From NCBI GenBank assembly GCA_024405215.1, contig JAKSPB010000023.1, positions 1-46,971 of the forward strand: a stretch of 46,971 nt of DNA, in the 5' to 3' direction. Made by a program: the position numbers and the translations under genes. The notes under the pieces were generated by a model. The model saw only the letters and a list, made by a program, of their open reading frames with translations, was not told the DNA's origin and searched no databases. Shown one piece after another: positions 1 through 8,107 of the stretch. This stretch comes from Lentisphaeria bacterium. Its GTDB lineage: Bacteria > Verrucomicrobiota > Lentisphaeria > Oligosphaerales > Oligosphaeraceae. Positions within the stretch are counted from its first letter, which is position 1. Each line of letters begins with the position of its first letter.

Positions 1-1070
1 AACATGAGCATGAGCATGAACATGAACATGAGCATGAACACATCCATGAGCATGAGCATGAACACATCCATGAGCATGAGCATGAACATGAACACCATCA
101 TCATGAGCACCGTCATCTGGCGGAGATTCGCGGGATTCTTTCCCGTGGCGAATTGTCGGATACGGCCCGTGCGCTGGCTCTGAAGATCTTCGGCATTGTG
201 GCGGAGGCGGAGGCCAAGGCCCATGGCGTTCCCGTGGAGGAGGTCCATTTCCATGAAGTCGGCGCCATTGATTCCATTGCGGATATCGTTGCGACGGCGG
301 TGGCTCTGGATGAGCTGAAGGTGGATGGCTGCGTGGTGGTCGGCCTGACCGACGGTTGCGGCACCATCCGCTGCGCCCATGGGGATCTGCCGGTGCCGGT
401 GCCAGCGGTGGCGAATATCGCCGCAGCCTATCGTCTTCCCTTGCGTTCCACTGCCATTCCCACGGAATTGGTGACTCCCACAGGCGCCGCCATTGTCGCC
501 GCTTTGCGTACGCAGTCAACCATGCCCTCCCACTACCAGATCTGCGGCATGGGGCAGGGCGCAGGCGAGCGGGAGATCGGCCAGCCCAATGTCCTTCGCA
601 CCATGCTTCTGGAAGAACTGGCGGACGCGCCTGCCGCGGATGGCGTCTGGGTTCTGGAGACCAATTTGGATGACGCTACGGGCGAACAGCTGGCCTTTAC
701 GCAGGAACTGCTACTGGAACATGGCGCACGGGATGTCTTTTTCCTGCCAATTACCATGAAGAAATCCCGCCCCGGCTGGATGCTCCAGGTCATTTGCGAT
801 GAGGAAAAAATCTCCCTGATGGAGGAGATTGTCTTTGCCAACACCACCACCATCGGGATTCGCCGGCATTTTTGCCAGCGCGTCTGTCTGCAGCGGGAGA
901 TTGTCACGGTTTCCACGAAGTGGGGCGAGGCCCGGGCGAAAGTCGTGAGGCTGCCGGATGGTGCAAAGCGCGCCTATCCGGAATACGAGAGCGTCCGGCA
1001 GTTGTCCAAGGCATCAGGCGTGGGGTTCCAGGATGTCTACGAGACGATTCGTCGTCGGATACAGGAGTAG
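1..1070 (+). CDS. larC: LarC, nickel-pincer cofactor biosynthesis protein (5'-truncated by window edge)
   Basis: The reading frame is open from base 3 and ends in TAG at 1068-1070, so the N-terminus lies outside the window. The first 36 or so codons form a His/Glu-rich loop of alternating HE pairs ending in four consecutive His, followed by a helix reading LAEIRGILSRGELSDTAR and then HGVPVEEVHFHEVGAIDSIADI, which is characteristic of LarC (DUF111). Known role of the family: CTP-dependent insertion of nickel into the pyridinium-bis-thiocarboxylate precursor to make the pincer cofactor of lactate racemase and relatives; the His-rich loop is a probable nickel store. In some lactobacilli larC is split by a programmed frameshift, whereas here the visible part is one uninterrupted frame. 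The next gene starts 3 bp downstream, suggesting co-transcription. Confidence 0.9.
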   Translation, partial: HEHEHEHEHEHEHIHEHEHEHIHEHEHEHEHHHHEHRHLAEIRGILSRGELSDTARALALKIFGIVAEAEAKAHGVPVEEVHFHEVGAIDSIADIVATAVALDELKVDGCVVVGLTDGCGTIRCAHGDLPVPVPAVANIAAAYRLPLRSTAIPTELVTPTGAAIVAALRTQSTMPSHYQICGMGQGAGEREIGQPNVLRTMLLEELADAPAADGVWVLETNLDDATGEQLAFTQELLLEHGARDVFFLPITMKKSRPGWMLQVICDEEKISLMEEIVFANTTTIGIRRHFCQRVCLQREIVTVSTKWGEARAKVVRLPDGAKRAYPEYESVRQLSKASGVGFQDVYETIRRRIQE

Positions 1071-1073
1071 CGG

Positions 1074-1766
1074 ATGGGAGTGATTCGTCGGCAAACGAAG
1101 AGAAACGGCGGTGTCCCGCTGATGGCCTGGGTTGTATTGGCGGCCATGATCGCCATTGTCATCGGGACGTGTCTCGTGATGACGACACGGTTGAAGAATG
1201 TCTTCGCCGTGGAGGAGCGCGTCAATCAGACTTGGGCGATTCTCCAGACGGAGAAGCTCAGTTTCTTGACGACGCAGCGTCAGGAGTGGCGTGCGCAGAT
1301 CAGTTCTACCCAGGCTGCCTGGTTCGGGATTGAAGAAGCGCAGGGATCCGTCCTGGCGGATGTCTTCTATGGCTATGACATGGGGAAATTGTCCCAGGGG
1401 GATATTGCCGTAGAGGAAGACGGTACGGTTGTCATCCAATTCCCGTCACCGGAAATCCTGACGGTTTCCCTGCGTCCCGAAACATACGAAAACGTTACCA
1501 AGCGCACGGGATTGATGAAGCTGAAGAGCTTGGTGTCCGACGGCGACGCCGAGATGCAGAAACGTCTGGCGTCGCTGAAACGGGATGTGCTGCTGGATAT
1601 GCTGCAGAATCAGCATTTGGATTTCCAGGAGCTGGAAGATGGCATCCGGCAGTTCCTGGATCCGCTCTTCGAGGCGCAGGACATTCCCTATCGGCTGGAG
1701 TTTCCGGAGAGGGCGCCGCAGAAGGCGATTCTGGACTACTATAAAAAGAACAAGGAGACGACCTGA
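1074..1766 (+). CDS. Membrane-anchored DUF4230-like protein
   Basis: The protein has 230 aa. Residues 1-16 are basic, residues about 17-37 form one transmembrane helix (WVVLAAMIAIVIGTCLVM), and the rest is a soluble, probably extracytoplasmic domain. The middle part contains a G(Y/K)DMGKLSQGDIAVEEDGTVV stretch followed by FPSPEILTVSL, which resembles the core of DUF4230 proteins (a hydrophilic 'D-x-x-k-i' strand, then a 'LPpaeIl' strand). The C-terminal third is helical. AGGAG at 1063-1067, inside the end of larC, is a reasonable ribosome site, so the gene is probably translationally linked to larC. No catalytic motif is visible and the function is unknown. The family assignment is from remembered pattern only. 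Confidence 0.6.
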   Translation: MGVIRRQTKRNGGVPLMAWVVLAAMIAIVIGTCLVMTTRLKNVFAVEERVNQTWAILQTEKLSFLTTQRQEWRAQISSTQAAWFGIEEAQGSVLADVFYGYDMGKLSQGDIAVEEDGTVVIQFPSPEILTVSLRPETYENVTKRTGLMKLKSLVSDGDAEMQKRLASLKRDVLLDMLQNQHLDFQELEDGIRQFLDPLFEAQDIPYRLEFPERAPQKAILDYYKKNKETT

Positions 1767-1772
1767 ACGAAC

Positions 1773-1888
1773 GGAAATCCGGATAGCAAAAGAGGCAAAA
1801 GGGAAATACGGATAGCAAAAGAAGCAAAAGGGAAATCCGGATAGCAAAAGAGGCAAAAGGGAAATCCGGATAGCAAAAGAAGCAAAAG
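1773..1888. repeat. 29-bp tandem repeat, four copies
   Basis: Four head-to-tail 29-bp units start at 1773, 1802, 1831 and 1860 (core GAAATCCGGATAGCAAAAG). They differ mainly by an A/G alternation (GAGGC versus GAAGC) and one C/A change. The last unit runs directly into the terminator stem. The opposite strand reads as an open frame rich in Phe/Cys/Ala, but this is a by-product of the repeat. Confidence 0.95.
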
Positions 1889-1915
1889 CCTTCGGCGTTA
1901 CGCCGAAGGCTTTTT
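1884..1915 (+). terminator. Rho-independent terminator after the larC/DUF4230 genes
   Basis: AGCCTTCGGCG (1887-1897) pairs perfectly with CGCCGAAGGCT (1901-1911) across a TTA loop. It is preceded by a run of A and followed by TTTT, so it could work in both directions. Confidence 0.9.
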
Positions 1916-1998
1916 GTGTATTTTGTGTATTTTGCGCTCCCGCCGCAGGCGGCAATGTTTTGCGTATTTTGTGTATTTTGCGCTCCCGCCGCAGGCGG
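1912..1998. repeat. Two direct copies of a 41-bp unit carrying a GC-rich hairpin
   Basis: Bases 1912-1952 and 1958-1998 are near-identical (one visible mismatch, GTGTAT versus GCGTAT near the start). Each consists of repeated TTTTGTGTA words followed by CGCTCCCGCCGCAGGCGG. In the second copy GCTCCCGCC (1982-1990) pairs with GGCGGGAGC (1994-2002). The first copy has only the inner six base pairs. Confidence 0.85.
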
Positions 1999-2031
1999 GA
2001 GCCTTAGGGAATTGCATCCATAAGGTGCCTG

Positions 2032-2114
2032 CGATTCCCCGAGGTTTGCGCCTCGGGCGCAGGACAAGTCCGCATCGTCGATCGATAACGGCGACTTAGG
2101 GATATGGTTCCCTA
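2032..2114 (+). repeat. Dispersed 83-bp intergenic repeat, copy 1
   Basis: This aligns almost without gaps to 30120-30202 and 41529-41611. It contains a CCCGAGG..GCGCCTCGGG hairpin on the left, a conserved ATAACGGCGACTTAGGGATA word, and a right-hand hairpin. It fills the rest of the gap between the larC operon and the convergent glycosidase-like gene. Confidence 0.8.
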
Positions 2115-2120
2115 TTTTTT
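2098..2120 (+). terminator. Terminator formed by the right end of the 83-bp repeat
   Basis: TAGGGA (2098-2103) pairs with TCCCTA (2109-2114) and is followed by TTTTTT. It overlaps the last codons of the convergent minus-strand gene. Confidence 0.6.
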
Positions 2121-5100
2121 CAAGTAGATAAGTGCGCAGTTGTATCCCTTGACGGGGACGGTCAGGCGGTTCCTTTCATCCACGGGGAGTTCCGCGCCGG
2201 TTTCCGCGTTTACGGCGGTATAGGCTTCAGGAAGCTGGAAGGAGCCTTCGCCGTCTAGGGAATCCAGGTTTCCGACCATGAGCAGGGCCTCTCCGTCGGC
2301 ACGTTTTACGTATGTCCCGCGGATCTTTCCGTCAGCCGGCTGCCCGACGGGATTCGTCGTGTCCCAGGCGGGCCAGACTTGTGTGTCCGCCCGTCCGTAT
2401 CCGAAGGCGAAGACGGCGTCTCGCAGCGTGAAGAATCTCTGTGTGCGTGTCAAGCCTGTGTCATTTTGCGCCAGCAGTCCGTATGCGAAGCAGGTGGCCA
2501 GGAGACTGTTTGTGGCGGCGGCGCCATTGGCGCCGGTGGAGTTGATGAGGACAAAAGGCGTGGTGCCGGTTTGCGTGCCCAGGGAATTGCAGCGGATGTA
2601 TGCGTCCGGGAAGCGTTCCGGGTAGGGGCGGTCGCCGAAATTCATCTCCCAGTCCAGGGAATGGGAGGCCAGGGAAAGCCACGGAATGACGTTGCAGTCG
2701 GTCATGTGGATCATCAGCAGGGGGCGTCCGTTCATCATGAGTCCCTTCTCGTAGGAGACGGTGGCGGCGCGGCGGACGAGTTCCCGGACGGAGAAGATGG
2801 GCCAGTATGGGGTGTCGTCGCCGTAGGGACTGAGCGCGGGGTCCCAGCAGAGCATGTCGAAGAGGTTGTCGATGTAGAGGGCGTTCCAGCCAAAGGGGAG
2901 GAGCCGCAGGGTGTTCCAGAGGAGGAAGTCGCAGAAGTTGTTGTCGGGATTGCAGCTGGTTTCGTTACGGAAGCTTCGGGCCGGGCGCCAGGGGCCATTG
3001 AACCATTCGTCCACGTACATCTCCCATTCCGGCCAGTCCGGGCAGCAGGAGCGTGGATTCATGTAGGCGAATCTGATTTGCAGGGCCTTCCAGAAACAGC
3101 ATCCCTGATACATTCGTGTGATGAGGTCGTCGCCGGGATCAGGTTCGCCGGTGTACCACTTGGAGTAGTTCTCGTCGGTCATTCCGATCTTTTCCAGATG
3201 TTTCCTGGCGAAGGCCTCCACCTCTTCTTTGGTTTTCCATTTCGCTTCGGTCAGGAACTTGACGAAGGACCAGTCGCCATTGGGCACCTGCACCAGACCG
3301 TCGTCGAAGCGTGCGCCGAGGAAGCGGACGAAGTTGTTGAGGTTGTAGTCCATGCAGATGGCCTCTGGTGGATTCTGGCAGTTGTACATGGTGCCGTACT
3401 GGTTGCGCCAATGGGACACCTGTGGACGGGTTGGCGTAGGCTGCAAAGCGAAGACATACTGCCGGGGCGCGTCCAATCGGAAGGCGTGGTTTGCCAGGTT
3501 CAGGCGGAAGATGGCGGTGTCTCCCTGGCGCAGGATCTCCTGCGCCGCTGTCTCTGGCGCGCGTTCCCATTTGGCGGGGGATTCGCAGACAAAGGCAAGG
3601 CCCTTGTAGAGCTCGCCTAGCCAGATATAGGGGCGGAAACCGCGAAGCGGGACGCCTTTGCCACTGTCGTCCAGGCTGTTCCAGACGACACCGTCCTTTT
3701 GCGGCAAAGCTGCATGGGTGTTCATGCGCATTCCGTTGCCCAGTGTGGAGACAAATTGGATATTTTCGCTTTTCAGCGGGATGTCCAGTCGCATGTCGTT
3801 GAGTGTCACGGCCTGTTTGGGGGTGACCGTCAGCGTCGCCTTGCAGAAGCCGTCGAAGTCATATTCCTGCTTCAGGGTGAAGGCGACCTTGCCTTCCCAA
3901 TCCAATTGGCTTTCCAGCGTGAATTGGGCATCGGAACTCTGCAGGATTGTGGGAGCGCCCACGGGTTTTGCCGCAATGCCGTCCAGCGTCAGTGTCACGG
4001 GAGCGGCCAGCAGGTTTTCGTCTTGCGCGAAGATTCCGTCCCAGAGTCCGGAGGTGCCGATTTGCCAAGCTGTCTGCAAGGCGGAAAGGCGGCCATTGGC
4101 GTAGGTCAGGGGGATGTATGGAGGCAGGACGGTGCGTTTCCCTCCCAGATTCTGTCCCTGCCAGGGGAATTTCCGGATGGCGAAGTCATGACGGACGATT
4201 TGCGGCTGGCCTTGCGCATCGGTGAAGATCGCCTCCAGATTGTAGCGGCCTTCGGGGAGTTCGGGAATTTCCCAGAGATCCTGGAGCTTTGAGGCAGGGA
4301 AGGGATGCACATTGTGCACTTCGCCTTGTTCGTCCACAATTCGGAAATCGGCGTCTTTGAGCCCGGAGAGTTTCTTCGCATTGCCGCAGGTAAGTCTCGC
4401 CTTGATGAGATGCCGGCTGGGATAGAGCGCCAGGTCCAGGACGTATGGCGGGTCGGGATCCACAAATCCGACGCCCCGATTCGCCTCCCAGCAGAAGTCA
4501 CGCTGGTAGAGGGGCTTGCCGTCGGCCACGTTGGTGATGGTGGACTGGAGGAGGCGTTCCAGTGGCTGGAAGATTCCCCGGATCTGCGCGGTTACTTCCT
4601 TGCCTTCTTGCGGAGTGAGGGTGGTGTTCAGGCTTCGCGGCGGATCGTTGGAGATCATTTGCGCGTCAACCTTGACCTGGGCATCTGCCAGGCCGGGGTT
4701 GGCTGCGGACCATTGGATTTCATAGCCCGTTCCCTTCCAGCGTGGCCCGAGGGTCTTGAAGCCTACTGCGGGGATTCCCTTTTCGGGAACGAATGCGCCG
4801 GCCTCCCCCCAGGACCAGATCACGTGCTCGTCGACATTCTTGAAATCGCGGGCGATTTGCAGACGGTACTTCTGTCCATAGGCAATGCCGTCCAAACCGA
4901 AGGCGCTCCAGGGGATGGCGGCCTCGAATTCCAGATATCCCCTCCGCTGGGTGACTGCCGCCCGGACTTCTGGAATTGTGCAGTATCCATCTGCGTTGAA
5001 AATAATTGTAGTAAGTTCTTCTTCGCCGAAGGAGACCAGGATGCGGTCGTCTGCGGAGAGCGTCATGGGTGGCTGGGGAAGTTCGCTTTGCTGGGCGAGG

Positions 5101-5357
5101 TAAAGGAAGTTGTCATCGTATCCAATGTGGTGGTGGACTTCCCGAAGGCTGAACATTCCTGTGGCGCTGGAATAGGAGCCGTATGTAGGAGAGGACATGA
5201 GCCATTCGGAAGAGTAGATCTTGCCGTCCACTTCAGGCGGCTGGGGCATGGGCGGCAGACGCAGGTAGGTGGGCAGGGGAAGCTCAAAGGCGCACAGTCC
5301 AAAGGAAATTACAGCGAGGAAGAGCAGGGCAATCTGGCGTTGGAAACAGGACCACAT
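2112..5357 (-). CDS. Secreted glycoside-hydrolase-like protein with N-terminal CBM9-like domain (DUF6067 type)
   Basis: The protein has 1081 aa. An N-terminal signal peptide (QIALLFLAVISFGLCAFE) predicts export. Residues about 40-200 look like a CBM9-type module: PEVDGKIYSSEW, then a strand-rich region with AAIPWSAFGLDG and a W-x-W near IWSWGE. A long beta-rich middle follows and a C-terminal barrel-like region of about 400 aa, with clustered aromatic and acidic residues (KWYTGEPDPGDDL, LYIDNLFDMLCWDP, YWPIFSVREL). This layout matches 'glycoside hydrolase domain' proteins of the DUF6067/GH123-like kind common in Lentisphaerae. The catalytic residues could not be assigned with confidence, so the substrate is unknown. 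The ATG at 5355-5357 is directly followed by the signal peptide. It stands alone, convergent with the larC operon. Confidence 0.7.
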   Translation of the reverse strand: MWSCFQRQIALLFLAVISFGLCAFELPLPTYLRLPPMPQPPEVDGKIYSSEWLMSSPTYGSYSSATGMFSLREVHHHIGYDDNFLYLAQQSELPQPPMTLSADDRILVSFGEEELTTIIFNADGYCTIPEVRAAVTQRRGYLEFEAAIPWSAFGLDGIAYGQKYRLQIARDFKNVDEHVIWSWGEAGAFVPEKGIPAVGFKTLGPRWKGTGYEIQWSAANPGLADAQVKVDAQMISNDPPRSLNTTLTPQEGKEVTAQIRGIFQPLERLLQSTITNVADGKPLYQRDFCWEANRGVGFVDPDPPYVLDLALYPSRHLIKARLTCGNAKKLSGLKDADFRIVDEQGEVHNVHPFPASKLQDLWEIPELPEGRYNLEAIFTDAQGQPQIVRHDFAIRKFPWQGQNLGGKRTVLPPYIPLTYANGRLSALQTAWQIGTSGLWDGIFAQDENLLAAPVTLTLDGIAAKPVGAPTILQSSDAQFTLESQLDWEGKVAFTLKQEYDFDGFCKATLTVTPKQAVTLNDMRLDIPLKSENIQFVSTLGNGMRMNTHAALPQKDGVVWNSLDDSGKGVPLRGFRPYIWLGELYKGLAFVCESPAKWERAPETAAQEILRQGDTAIFRLNLANHAFRLDAPRQYVFALQPTPTRPQVSHWRNQYGTMYNCQNPPEAICMDYNLNNFVRFLGARFDDGLVQVPNGDWSFVKFLTEAKWKTKEEVEAFARKHLEKIGMTDENYSKWYTGEPDPGDDLITRMYQGCCFWKALQIRFAYMNPRSCCPDWPEWEMYVDEWFNGPWRPARSFRNETSCNPDNNFCDFLLWNTLRLLPFGWNALYIDNLFDMLCWDPALSPYGDDTPYWPIFSVRELVRRAATVSYEKGLMMNGRPLLMIHMTDCNVIPWLSLASHSLDWEMNFGDRPYPERFPDAYIRCNSLGTQTGTTPFVLINSTGANGAAATNSLLATCFAYGLLAQNDTGLTRTQRFFTLRDAVFAFGYGRADTQVWPAWDTTNPVGQPADGKIRGTYVKRADGEALLMVGNLDSLDGEGSFQLPEAYTAVNAETGAELPVDERNRLTVPVKGYNCALIYLKK

Positions 5358-5713
5358 GTCTTTTATGTTCGGGAAAATTTGAGGTTATTCTGGAGGAAGT
5401 TCTTCCTTCTCAGGAGAAGGAGTCTCTTACGGAAATCAGGACAAAAACAATTCCGGAAATTCTATTTCACTTGAGTGTTAATATAATGTAACATGAGTAT
5501 CGGATTATGGATTAGGAAAAGCCCGATATTACGCCTGTTTTTTTGATGCATGACGGAGAATTTGATGCCTTTCTACAGGGAGAAGAGAATGGAAGAGTTG
5601 TGTTCTCCTGACTTGCTGCGGAAGGATTGCCGTTCTCCTCGGCAAAGCCAACGTCAGGCATTAGATTATTCAATAAAACGAGACGCTTAAGAGAGTCAGG
5701 AGGGATTTCCGCC

Positions 5714-7297
5714 ATGCCGAAGGATCTTACTTGCAGCACATATACATTTGAGGATTTGCGTAAAGGGAATTTCCTGTACGTGGACAAGACGGAGTATATC
5801 TGGAAGCTCCTGCAACCGTACAAGGCCCTGTACTTCCTCTCACGTCCTCGCCGCTTCGGCAAGTCCCTGACCCTCTCCACGCTGAAGGCCGTCTTCCAGG
5901 GGAAGAAGGAGCTCTTCAAGGGCCTGGCCCTCTACGACAAGCCCTACGACTGGAAGGTGCATCCCGTCATCCACGTCTCCATGAGCGGCTGGCTGCTGAC
6001 GCCCTATGAAAACTATGAGGAGAGCCTGCGGAACATCGTCCTGGAGCAGGCGAAGGAGAACGGCGTCGTCCTGGAGAAGGAGGCCGCGCCCACCATGTTC
6101 CGGAAGCTTCTCGCCGCGCTGACCGAAGGCGGCGCGCAGGCGGTGGTGCTCATCGACGAATACGACAAGCCGCTGATGGACAACGTGGGCGCGCCCGACA
6201 TCCAGCGCTACCTCTCCCTGCTGAAAAGCTTCTATTCCGTCCTCAAGGACCGGGAGCGGGACATCCGCCTCGCCTTCGTCACGGGCGTCACCAAGGTCTG
6301 CCACGTCTCCCTCTTCTCCGACCTGAACAACCTCCGCGACATCTCCATGGACGCCGCGTTCGCCACCATGCTCGGCTACACACAGCATGAGTTCGAGGGG
6401 AACTTCGCCGAGTGGATCGCCGAGACGGAGCCTCAACAGACGCTTCCCCACGAGCGGTTCCTTGGCAGGATCAAGACCTGGTACGACGGCTTCCGCTTCC
6501 ATCCCAAGGCGGAGAGCGTCTACAATCCCGTCTCCCTGGCCAGTTTCTTCCAGAACGGCGGCGAGTTCAGGAACTACTGGTTTTCCACGGGAACGCCCAC
6601 CATGCTCTTCCGCATGATGCGGCAGCAGTCATTCAACCTGCCGTTGACCTTGAAGGAGTCGGTCCCCATGGACTTCTTCGAGGCCTTCGAGATCGACCGC
6701 ATCGACGCCAAGACGCTGATGTACCAGACGGGCTATTTGACCATCGTCTCCGCCACGCAGCCTCCTGAAGAAATGGACGATGAATGGTGCCCTGTCTATC
6801 GTTTGGATTTCCCCAACTACGAAGTCCGCCATTCCTTCAACAGCCACCTGCTGAACTACTACGCCAATCTGACTTTCGGCGACTCCTTCCAGATTCTCGA
6901 GCGCCTGGCCAGGGCGGTCCGCGGCGGCGACGTGGCGGGCTTCGTGGAGGAGCTGAAGCGCCTCTTCGCGGGCATCCCCTACGACATGCGCGGCAAGGCG
7001 GAGGCGGACTACCAGACCATCGTCTACGTGGTCTTCATGATGCTGAACAGCTACGTGTCGGGAGAGCACCGCACAAGCAGCGGCCGCATCGACCTGGTGC
7101 TGACCGCCGCCGAGTGGACGTACGTCGTCGAGTTCAAGATCAACAAGTCCGCCAGGGAGGCCCTGAAGCAGATCCAGAACAGGGACTACGCGCGGCAGTT
7201 CCTGGGGCGCGGCCAGCGCGTGGTCGCCGTCGGCATCAACTTCGACACCCGCAAGCGCCAGATCTCCGGCTGGCTCCACGAGGAAGTCGTAGAATAG
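5714..7297 (+). CDS. AAA-ATPase-like / PD-(D/E)XK nuclease-superfamily protein, copy 1
   Basis: The protein has 527 aa. Residues about 43-51 (SRPRRFGKS) are a Walker-A-like P-loop and residues about 144-151 (VVLIDEYD) are Walker B. Near the C-terminus GRIDLVL and VVEFKINKS give the D...ExK pattern of the PD-(D/E)XK fold. This is the architecture of the AAA-ATPase-like plus DUF1703 family, which is often multicopy in gut bacteria and has no settled function. An in-frame ATG exists 87 bp upstream, but AGGAGGGA ends about 8 bp before the ATG at 5714, and the second copy has the same start. Bases 5843-7289 are identical to 23117-24563, while the first 129 bp of the gene differ at many sites. Confidence 0.85.
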   Translation: MPKDLTCSTYTFEDLRKGNFLYVDKTEYIWKLLQPYKALYFLSRPRRFGKSLTLSTLKAVFQGKKELFKGLALYDKPYDWKVHPVIHVSMSGWLLTPYENYEESLRNIVLEQAKENGVVLEKEAAPTMFRKLLAALTEGGAQAVVLIDEYDKPLMDNVGAPDIQRYLSLLKSFYSVLKDRERDIRLAFVTGVTKVCHVSLFSDLNNLRDISMDAAFATMLGYTQHEFEGNFAEWIAETEPQQTLPHERFLGRIKTWYDGFRFHPKAESVYNPVSLASFFQNGGEFRNYWFSTGTPTMLFRMMRQQSFNLPLTLKESVPMDFFEAFEIDRIDAKTLMYQTGYLTIVSATQPPEEMDDEWCPVYRLDFPNYEVRHSFNSHLLNYYANLTFGDSFQILERLARAVRGGDVAGFVEELKRLFAGIPYDMRGKAEADYQTIVYVVFMMLNSYVSGEHRTSSGRIDLVLTAAEWTYVVEFKINKSAREALKQIQNRDYARQFLGRGQRVVAVGINFDTRKRQISGWLHEEVVE

Positions 7298-7319
7298 CAT
7301 CCTGATTGAAGTGGTATTT

Positions 7320-7880
7320 ATGGCTTACACGACAAAAAAGACACTTCTTCAGCAGATCAAGTCAGGAGACGATGGAGCATGGTACGAGTTCTATCTGGTC
7401 TACACTCCGCTGATCAAATTCTGCGGACGCAAACGGGGCATTTCGGAGGATGACCTGGAAGATCTTGTGCAGATGGTGATGGTGCGCTTCCATAAGGCTC
7501 AGGAAAATTTCAACTACGACCAGTCAAAGGGACACTTCCGAAGCTATTTGGGCAGAGTGATCAACAGCGCCGTCGACGATTTGCTGAAACGGCGTGGCAC
7601 AACTACGGAAGAGGTCTTGGAGGATGTGCCCGATGCCCAGGACTGGGTGGCGAACTTGACAGACGAGGAATGGAGGAACTATCTGCAGGAGAATGCGCTG
7701 CCGCTTCTCCGCCAGCGTGTCAGCCCCACGACCTACCAGGCATTTGAATTATATGTTCTGAAAAGAAAGTCTCCCCAATTGGTAGCGCAGTTCCTGGATA
7801 TGGAGGTTACGCAGGTCTATAACGCCAAGGCACGTTGCCAGCGCATGCTTCAGGAGATTGTTCAAACTCTGGAAGGATAG
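7320..7880 (+). CDS. ECF-type RNA polymerase sigma factor
   Basis: The protein has 186 aa from ATG 7320; a GTG at 7311 would add three residues. The N-terminal half matches sigma region 2: ISEDDLEDLVQMVMVRFHKA followed by FRSYLGRVINSAVDDLLKRR. The C-terminal half resembles region 4, with a helix-turn-helix-like stretch SPQLVAQFLDMEVTQVYNAKARCQRML. There is no obvious anti-sigma gene nearby; instead the next gene on the same strand is a transmembrane Ser/Thr kinase. ECF groups encoded beside such kinases are known, for example EcfP and PknT in Xanthomonas, where phosphorylation activates the sigma factor. By analogy this sigma factor may be controlled by the kinase, but that is inference. Confidence 0.82.
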   Translation: MAYTTKKTLLQQIKSGDDGAWYEFYLVYTPLIKFCGRKRGISEDDLEDLVQMVMVRFHKAQENFNYDQSKGHFRSYLGRVINSAVDDLLKRRGTTTEEVLEDVPDAQDWVANLTDEEWRNYLQENALPLLRQRVSPTTYQAFELYVLKRKSPQLVAQFLDMEVTQVYNAKARCQRMLQEIVQTLEG

Positions 7881-8107
7881 ATGGTTGGCTTGTGCATGCG
7901 CAAAAGACGCAAATTGCATTTCATGAAAAAGTTAGAAGTCGGGGATAAAAGGAACTGCTGGGAGGGGTATATATGACGTAAAGTGTTTTGGTGTGTCGGC
8001 GAAAATCATCCGCAAGATGATGTATATTCGTGGAAATGTGTCGGTTGACATGAGTCTCAAGGTGATTGGATGGACTCCACGAAATCAAAAAACTTCTGAA
8101 AAGAGAA

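Noticed and set aside
1446-1955. Minus-strand frame with FPFCFFCYP-type repeats
   Set aside because: It is produced by the 29-bp tandem repeat and antisense DUF4230 sequence.
7951-7979. ECF-type autoregulated promoter (GGAAC motif) upstream of the kinase gene
   Set aside because: GGAAC is present at 7951-7955 but the following -10-like GACGT is at an atypical spacing of 19 bp, so support is too weak.
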